A stretch of 54,189 bases of DNA from Porphyromonadaceae bacterium UBA7207 (GTDB lineage: Bacteria > Bacteroidota > Bacteroidia > Bacteroidales > Muribaculaceae). This document shows positions 49,644 to 54,189 of the stretch, piece by piece. Each line of letters begins with the position of its first letter. Within the stretch, counting starts at the first letter, position 1. Both the position numbers and the translations under genes were made by a program. The stretch spans positions 1-54,189 of the forward strand of contig DKUJ01000044.1 of assembly GCA_002490635.1 (NCBI GenBank). Direction: 5' to 3'. The notes beneath the pieces are model-generated. The model did no database searches. It was not told the origin of the DNA and saw nothing but the letters and a program-made list of their open reading frames with translations.

Positions 49644-50770
49644 AATATCCATTTCTCGACCTTGCGGCGGTGAACGCACCCATGCTGGCGCAGATTCAGG
49701 ACGCTGCCGCAAGGGTGATAGCTTCAGGCAGGTATATCGGGGGCCCGGAGACGGAAGCTTTCGAGCAGCGGCTGGCCGAATTGGCGGGCACTGCTTTCGC
49801 CGTGGGGGTGAGCAACGGGCTTGATGCTCTCAGGCTCATATTCCGCGCATATATCGAACTGGGGCGGCTGCGCCCGGGCGATGCGGTGATTGTGCCTGCA
49901 AATACCTACGTGGCAAGTTTCCTGGCAGTGAGCGACTGCGGATTGAGGATTGTGCCCGTCGACCCCGATTCACGCAGCATGAATCTCTCTGGCGATGCCG
50001 TGGAGGCAGCCGCGGCGGCGAATTCGTCGGTCAAGGCCGTACTCACGGTCCACCTCTACGGCCGCGCCGCCTACGATGTCGCCATGGCCGACGCCGTGAG
50101 GCGCCATGGGCTGATTCTTGTCGAGGATAACGCACAGGCCATAGGCGCCGTGTGCGAAACGGCCTCGCCCGCAGACAACCACCGTACAGGCGGTCTGGGA
50201 CACGCGGCGGCCTTCAGTTTCTATCCTACCAAAAATGTGGGCGCCGCCGGCGACGCGGGTGCCGTGACCACCGGCGATGCCGAACTCGCCGCATGTGTGC
50301 GCGCTCTTGCGAATTACGGCTCGGACGTGCGCTACCACAATATATACCGTGGGCTCAACTGCCGTCTCGACCCCATCCAGGCGGCAGTGCTCGGCGTAAA
50401 GCTCGACAATCTGGAACGTATCACAACTGCCAGGCGTGCCAATGCCGCTGTCTATGCCGCCACGATTTCCAACGCGGAACTCACGCTTCCGGTGCACGAC
50501 AGTCCCGACGGCGATGTGTGGCACCAGTATGTCGTGCGTACTTCCGACCGCGATGGTTTCCGGAGCTATCTCGCAACGCATGGAGTGGGCACCGACGTGC
50601 ACTATCCTCTGCCACCACACAGGCAGCCGTGCTATGCAGGGGCGTTCGAGGGCACATTCCCCGTTGCCGACAGTCTTGCGGCTACGGTGGTGAGTCTGCC
50701 GATATCCGAGGCCACCACACCCGAACAGATACGGGAAATAGCCGAAATCATAAACAGCTATCACAGATGA
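49640..50770 (+). CDS. fdtB: dTDP-3-keto-6-deoxyhexose aminotransferase (DegT/DnrJ family)
   Basis: The 376-residue PLP enzyme aminates C3 of the keto-sugar to give dTDP-3-amino-3,6-dideoxyhexose (Fuc3N or Qui3N). It starts YPFLDLAAVNAPM and has SGRYIGGPETEAFEQ, VGVSNGLDALRL and VPANTYVASFLAV. VEDNAQAIGA precedes the PLP lysine K198 in SFYPTKNVGAAGDAG, and NCRLDPIQAAVL follows. The C-terminal HYPLPPHRQPCY is common to FdtB-like enzymes. It directly follows the ketoisomerase, which supports the pathway. No N-acetyltransferase (FdtC/QdtC) is present before the window moves to other functions. Confidence 0.88.
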   Translation: MKYPFLDLAAVNAPMLAQIQDAAARVIASGRYIGGPETEAFEQRLAELAGTAFAVGVSNGLDALRLIFRAYIELGRLRPGDAVIVPANTYVASFLAVSDCGLRIVPVDPDSRSMNLSGDAVEAAAAANSSVKAVLTVHLYGRAAYDVAMADAVRRHGLILVEDNAQAIGAVCETASPADNHRTGGLGHAAAFSFYPTKNVGAAGDAGAVTTGDAELAACVRALANYGSDVRYHNIYRGLNCRLDPIQAAVLGVKLDNLERITTARRANAAVYAATISNAELTLPVHDSPDGDVWHQYVVRTSDRDGFRSYLATHGVGTDVHYPLPPHRQPCYAGAFEGTFPVADSLAATVVSLPISEATTPEQIREIAEIINSYHR

Positions 50771-52074
50771 CACAACGCGCTACCGCGATATTCCATACAT
50801 TCGGCTGCAAGCTCAACTTCGCCGAAACAGCCACCGTAAGAGATATTTTTGCCACACACGGAATCACAGACTGCCCCGAGGGTGGCGTTCCGGATTTTAT
50901 TGTGGTGAACTCCTGCAGCGTTACCGCCGAGGCCGACCGCAAATGCCGCAGTGCCATACGCAATTTCCACCGGCGCTATCCGCAGGCAGCCATAGTGCTC
51001 ACCGGGTGCTATGCGCAGCTCAAACCTGCTGAGGCGAGTCTGCTGCCGGGGGTGGCGGTAGTGGCCGGGGTGAACGACAAGCTGGCACTGGCCGACATGG
51101 CTCTCGACTGGCTCGAAAGACGCCGGCCACACACCGAGGTACGCCCGGTGGCGTCTCTGCGCGAGTTCATGCCATCATGCGCCAGAGGCGACCGCACAAG
51201 ATTTTTCCTGAAAGTGCAGGACGGATGCGACTACTGGTGCTCTTACTGCACCATTCCGCGTGCGCGTGGACGGTCACGTTCGGGAACAATCGCCGACATC
51301 GTGGCCCAGGCCGAGGCGGCAGCCGAAGCCGGAGGAAAAGAGATTGTAATCACCGGGGTGAACATCGGCGATTTCGGGGCCGGGCGTGACGACAGCCTGC
51401 TCGACCTTTGCCGCGAACTTGACAAGGTGGAGGGCATTGTCCGCTACCGTATCAGCTCCATAGAGCCGAACCTGCTCACCGACGACCTTATCGACTTCGT
51501 GGCGTCTTCGCGGGCGTTCATGCCGCATTTCCACATTCCGCTGCAGAGCGGCTCTGATGCCGTGCTGGCGCTGATGCGTAGGCGGTACGACACGGCATTG
51601 TTCGCCGCCAAGGTGGGTCGGATACGAAGCGTGCTTCCCGATGCATTCATAGGAGTGGACATAATAGCCGGCGCAAGAGGGGAGACGCCGGAGGAGTTCG
51701 AGCGCTCGCGCTCTTTTGTGTCGTCGCTCGACATCAGCCGGCTGCATGTGTTTCCCTATTCGGAACGTCCCGGAACACGTGCCCTGGATATCGCCGGCGT
51801 CGTGGACCAGGCAGAAAAGCACCGGCGTGCCGCGGAGCTGGGCAAGGTGTCGGCAGGCAAGCTTGCCGGGTTTTCCGGAAGGTTCACCGGCAGTGTCCGC
51901 CCGGTGCTGCTGGAGCATTCGCACGCAAACGGACATATAGGAGGCTTCACCGACAACTATCTGCGTGTTTCAGTCGACGCGCCGGCATCGGCCGACAACA
52001 GCATAGTGGATGTGCGCCTTGGCGCCTATCTGCCGGAAAGCGAGAGCATGGAGGCCTCTGTGGTAGCACGATAA
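50767..52074 (+). CDS. mtaB: tRNA t6A37 methylthiotransferase MtaB
   Basis: MtaB is a radical-SAM enzyme that adds a methylthio group to t6A at position 37 of ANN-decoding tRNAs. The 435-residue protein has the N-terminal UPF0004 cluster cysteines C14, C50 and C81 (HTFGCKLN, VVNSCSVT, LTGCYAQ). The radical-SAM motif CDYWCSYC has C154, C158 and C161. ISSIEPNLLTDDLI and HIPLQSGSDAVLALMRRRYD follow, then a C-terminal TRAM-like part. CKLN at the N-terminus is typical of the MtaB/YqeV group rather than MiaB. The start overlaps the fdtB stop by four bases (ATGA). Housekeeping tRNA modification inside an envelope operon is unusual. Confidence 0.92.
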   Translation: MTQRATAIFHTFGCKLNFAETATVRDIFATHGITDCPEGGVPDFIVVNSCSVTAEADRKCRSAIRNFHRRYPQAAIVLTGCYAQLKPAEASLLPGVAVVAGVNDKLALADMALDWLERRRPHTEVRPVASLREFMPSCARGDRTRFFLKVQDGCDYWCSYCTIPRARGRSRSGTIADIVAQAEAAAEAGGKEIVITGVNIGDFGAGRDDSLLDLCRELDKVEGIVRYRISSIEPNLLTDDLIDFVASSRAFMPHFHIPLQSGSDAVLALMRRRYDTALFAAKVGRIRSVLPDAFIGVDIIAGARGETPEEFERSRSFVSSLDISRLHVFPYSERPGTRALDIAGVVDQAEKHRRAAELGKVSAGKLAGFSGRFTGSVRPVLLEHSHANGHIGGFTDNYLRVSVDAPASADNSIVDVRLGAYLPESESMEASVVAR

Positions 52075-52976
52075 TGGCTATGGAGCGATTACTCCATGCA
52101 TTGCTGTGGCTGCCCGCAAGGCTGCCGCTGAGGGTGTTGTATCTGTTTGCCGATGTGTTTTTTGTCCTTCTATATCATGTGGTGCGCTATCGCCGCGGAG
52201 TGGTGGACGGCAACCTGGCGCAGTGCTTCCCTGAAAAGGATTTGCAGGAACGCCGGCGGATTGCCCGCAGCTTCTACCGCAATTTCGCCGACTATATAGT
52301 GGAGACCGTGAAGCTGCTGCATATCGGCGACGACGAGATTCGCCGCCGCATGGTGTTCGACAATCTCGGGCTTCTGCATGCACATATTGCCGCGGGACGG
52401 TCGGTCGCCGTGTACTTCGGGCATGCCGGCAACTGGGAGTGGGCGCCGTCTGTGACTCTCCACATGCAAGCTGCCGGCGACGAGGCCGCGCGCTTCGCGC
52501 AGGTGTACCGTCCGCTGAGCAACGGCGCTGTCGATGCCCTGATGCTGCGTCTGCGGTCGCGCTTCGGCTCGGTGTCGTTGCCAAAGGCCACAGTTTTCCG
52601 CTCGCTGGCAATGTGGCGCGCCAAGGACATAGTGTCGGTGACCGGATTCATGAGCGACCAGAAGCCCTCGCACGGCGATCCTACCGTGCCCTTGCTGTTT
52701 CTGGGACGCCCTACGGCGTTTATCAGCGGAACCGAGACTCTGGCGAGGCGCCTGGGCATGGCAGCCATCTACTGGGACATGGAAAAGACCTCGCGCGGGC
52801 ATTACCGCATAACCTGCCGTCCGCTGGCCGACAATGTGGCCGAAACAGCTCCGGGAGAGATAACCCGCAGCTACGCCGCCATGCTTGAGAAAACAATAAC
52901 ACGTAATCCTGCCATCTGGCTATGGACACACAAAAGATGGAAACATCCTGTCGACCCATCGTCGCTATTATCCTGA
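52074..52976 (+). CDS. LpxL/HtrB-type lipid A acyltransferase family protein
   Basis: The 300-residue protein belongs to the lysophospholipid acyltransferase group that adds a secondary acyl chain to lipid A or related lipids. A hydrophobic N-terminal segment at about 8-38 anchors it in the inner membrane. The catalytic HX4E motif is His117 to Glu122 in YFGHAGNWEWAPS. GFMSDQKPSHGDPTVPLLFL near residue 200 and NPAIWLWTHKRWKHP near the end are further family motifs. The start shares one base with the mtaB stop (TAATG). Its 3' end overlaps the next glycosyltransferase by 55 bases. Confidence 0.9.
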   Translation: MAMERLLHALLWLPARLPLRVLYLFADVFFVLLYHVVRYRRGVVDGNLAQCFPEKDLQERRRIARSFYRNFADYIVETVKLLHIGDDEIRRRMVFDNLGLLHAHIAAGRSVAVYFGHAGNWEWAPSVTLHMQAAGDEAARFAQVYRPLSNGAVDALMLRLRSRFGSVSLPKATVFRSLAMWRAKDIVSVTGFMSDQKPSHGDPTVPLLFLGRPTAFISGTETLARRLGMAAIYWDMEKTSRGHYRITCRPLADNVAETAPGEITRSYAAMLEKTITRNPAIWLWTHKRWKHPVDPSSLLS

Positions 52977-53959
52977 ACTGGAATGGCGAGTCGCTTCTGC
53001 GGGAATTTCTCCCGCAGGTGGTCGCCACCACCGACCCTGCGATAACGCGCCTTGTGGTGGCCGATAACGGAAGCGACGACGGTTCCCTGCGCTATCTGCG
53101 CGATAACTGGGAAGGAAAGGTGGATATCCTTTCCTTTTCGGAGAATCTCGGATTCGCCGGAGGTTACAACCGCGCCATCGTGGAGTGCGGCCAGCATCCC
53201 TATGCCGTGCTTCTGAATTCCGACCTGGCCACCGACGCCGGCTGGGATCATGCCCTGCTGGAATATATGGAGTCGCACCCCGACACAGGTGCCTGCCAGC
53301 CGAAAATACTCAGCTACCGCAATCCGGAGGTATTCGAATATGCCGGTGCCTGCGGTGGATATGTCGACCGCGACTGCTATCCTTATTGCCGCGGGCGTAT
53401 ATTCGGTGTATGCGAAGCCGACAAAGGGCAGTACGATACTCCAGCAGAGGTTTTCTGGGCATCAGGCGCCGCGCTGATGGTGCGCCGCAAGCTGTATATG
53501 GCTCTCGGAGGCCTGGATCCGCAGTTTTTCGCCCATATGGAGGAAATTGACCTCTGCTGGCGCATCCGGCTGGCAGGATTCAGTATTGCCGTGGTGCCTG
53601 CGGCATCGGTGCGCCATCTGGGTGGAGGAAGTCTTGAGGCCGGAAATCCCAGGAAGGTGTATCTGAACTTCCGCAACAATCTGCTGATGATGCACAAGAA
53701 TCTGCCCGACAGCATCCGTGGCAGGCTTTTGCTTCGCCGCCGGCTCCTCGACGCGCTGGCATGGGCGAAGATGGTTGCCGGCGGCGACTTCAAGGGTGCC
53801 GCGGCAATAGTCAGGGCACATCGCGACTTCCTCAGGATGAGGCGCCTCTATGCAAGCCATCCCGACGAGAACCTGATCGGCGCCGATGCCGGCAGCCGGC
53901 GAAGCATACTCTGGCAGCATTTCGCCCGCCGCCGCACCAGATTTTCGGAACTCACATAG
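52922..53959 (+). CDS. Glycosyltransferase family 2 (rhamnosyltransferase-like)
   Basis: The 345-residue protein has VAIILNWNGESLLREFL at the N-terminus, VADNGSDDGSL near residue 47 and FSENLGFAGGYNRAIV near residue 78. The metal-binding type motif LLNSDLATDAGW and FWASGAALMVRR follow, then FAHMEEIDLCWRIRLAGF near residue 205. These features resemble WbbL-like enzymes that build LPS or polysaccharide chains. The ATG at 52922 overlaps the acyltransferase by 55 bases; an ATG at 52937 is an alternative. It is a candidate for transferring the dTDP-amino sugar made by the preceding genes, which is inference from the operon. Confidence 0.9.
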   Translation: MDTQKMETSCRPIVAIILNWNGESLLREFLPQVVATTDPAITRLVVADNGSDDGSLRYLRDNWEGKVDILSFSENLGFAGGYNRAIVECGQHPYAVLLNSDLATDAGWDHALLEYMESHPDTGACQPKILSYRNPEVFEYAGACGGYVDRDCYPYCRGRIFGVCEADKGQYDTPAEVFWASGAALMVRRKLYMALGGLDPQFFAHMEEIDLCWRIRLAGFSIAVVPAASVRHLGGGSLEAGNPRKVYLNFRNNLLMMHKNLPDSIRGRLLLRRRLLDALAWAKMVAGGDFKGAAAIVRAHRDFLRMRRLYASHPDENLIGADAGSRRSILWQHFARRRTRFSELT

Positions 53960-54062
53960 TGTGGAGCCTGACAAAAGATTGGGATTGATGTTTGGAACAA
54001 ACTCTTTTTGCAAGGCCTATGCGTAAAAGTTTGGCATATGAATTCCGGAAGGTGAAAAATAG

Positions 54063-54093
54063 TTGTGGAATTTAAAAAGAATAGCTATCTTTG
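54063..54093 (+). promoter_or_regulatory. Promoter of tRNA-Ser
   Basis: TTG at 54063-54065, 20 bases, then TATCTTTG at 54086-54093 match the Bacteroidetes promoter. The tRNA starts 24 bases after the -7 box. The stretch 53960-54062 shows no gene and no clear terminator. Confidence 0.7.
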
Positions 54094-54117
54094 CACCGCA
54101 AAACAAAGCCACACCAT

Positions 54118-54189
54118 GGAAAGATGCCGGAGTGGTCGATCGGGGCGGTCTCGAAAACCGTTGTGCCCTTGCGGGTACCCAGGGTTCGA
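54118..54189 (+). tRNA. tRNA-Ser(CGA), 3' end outside the window
   Basis: The 5' acceptor strand GGAAAGA (54118-54124), a D arm, and an anticodon arm with five-pair stem (54145-54149 with 54157-54161) are present. The anticodon CGA is at 54152-54154. A long variable arm of the class II type follows, then the start of the T arm (GGTTCGA). It reads UCG codons. The last part of the T arm and the 3' acceptor strand are cut off by the window edge. Confidence 0.88.

Noticed and set aside
50152..50766. In-frame N-terminal extension of MtaB inside fdtB
   Set aside because: The extension is Arg/Ser-rich without motifs, and the ATG at 50767 overlapping the fdtB stop gives the exact MtaB N-terminus.
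1..54189. Search by eye for CRISPR arrays, insertion sequences, integrases and rRNA
   Set aside because: No regularly spaced repeats, transposase motifs, attachment-site duplications or rRNA segments were seen.

Overview
The window is chromosomal DNA from a GC-rich member of the Bacteroidales, most likely a gut Muribaculaceae-type organism. The signs are promoters of the Bacteroidetes form (TTTG or TTG, 19-20 bases, TAnnTTTG), a serine palmitoyltransferase, a class I fumarase, a fused L-serine dehydratase, secreted proteins with Bacteroidetes-type C-terminal modules, and an mre-PBP2-rodA operon downstream of purH. The family-level placement is inference from gene content; no rRNA gene is present. 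I see no insertion sequence, prophage, CRISPR array or long repeat. Gene density is high and most starts overlap the preceding stop.

Layout. 1-579 (minus): a PadR repressor and the beginning of a PspC-domain protein, with a 23-base palindrome over their promoter. 763-4355 (plus): alpha/beta hydrolase, membrane-anchored MurF-like ligase and a divergent D-Ala-D-Ala ligase-like enzyme, a compact cassette that may make a non-standard peptide bond. 4426-11734 (plus): purH, then mreB, mreC, mreD, mrdA (PBP2) and rodA, the rod-shape elongation machinery. 11854-16343 (plus): an MFS sugar-type transporter with an unusual periplasmic insertion, L-serine dehydratase and a secreted GHL10 glycoside hydrolase-like protein. 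16340-20022 (plus): glycosyltransferase, phosphoribosyltransferase, HAD phosphatase and a large membrane protein, closely coupled and of unknown joint function. 20114-21947 (minus): reverse rubrerythrin and serine palmitoyltransferase. 22143-23623 (plus): a HipB/HipA toxin-antitoxin pair. 23643-26624 (minus): rmuC, then an ECF sigma factor, a probable anti-sigma protein and a small secreted protein.

26945-35534 holds three exported proteins: a secreted protein of 423 residues with a strong promoter and structured leader, a 1794-residue multidomain surface protein, and an endonuclease I family nuclease on the opposite strand. 35662-38607 has divergent alanine dehydrogenase and fumarase genes. 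38754-53959 (plus) is a long operon-like block: a thioester-less alpha-2-macroglobulin, a RelA-type ppGpp synthetase with a dead hydrolase domain, an unknown lipoprotein, four dTDP-3-amino-3,6-dideoxyhexose genes, the tRNA methylthiotransferase mtaB, an LpxL-type acyltransferase and a glycosyltransferase. From 44239 to 53959 there is not one non-coding base. A tRNA-Ser runs off the right end.

The strongest candidates for undescribed biology are the hydrolase-Mur ligase-Ddl cassette, the glycosyltransferase-PRTase-HAD-membrane protein cassette, and the fully overlapping block that joins ppGpp synthesis to envelope sugar and lipid genes. All functional calls come from reading motifs by eye; no database search was possible.
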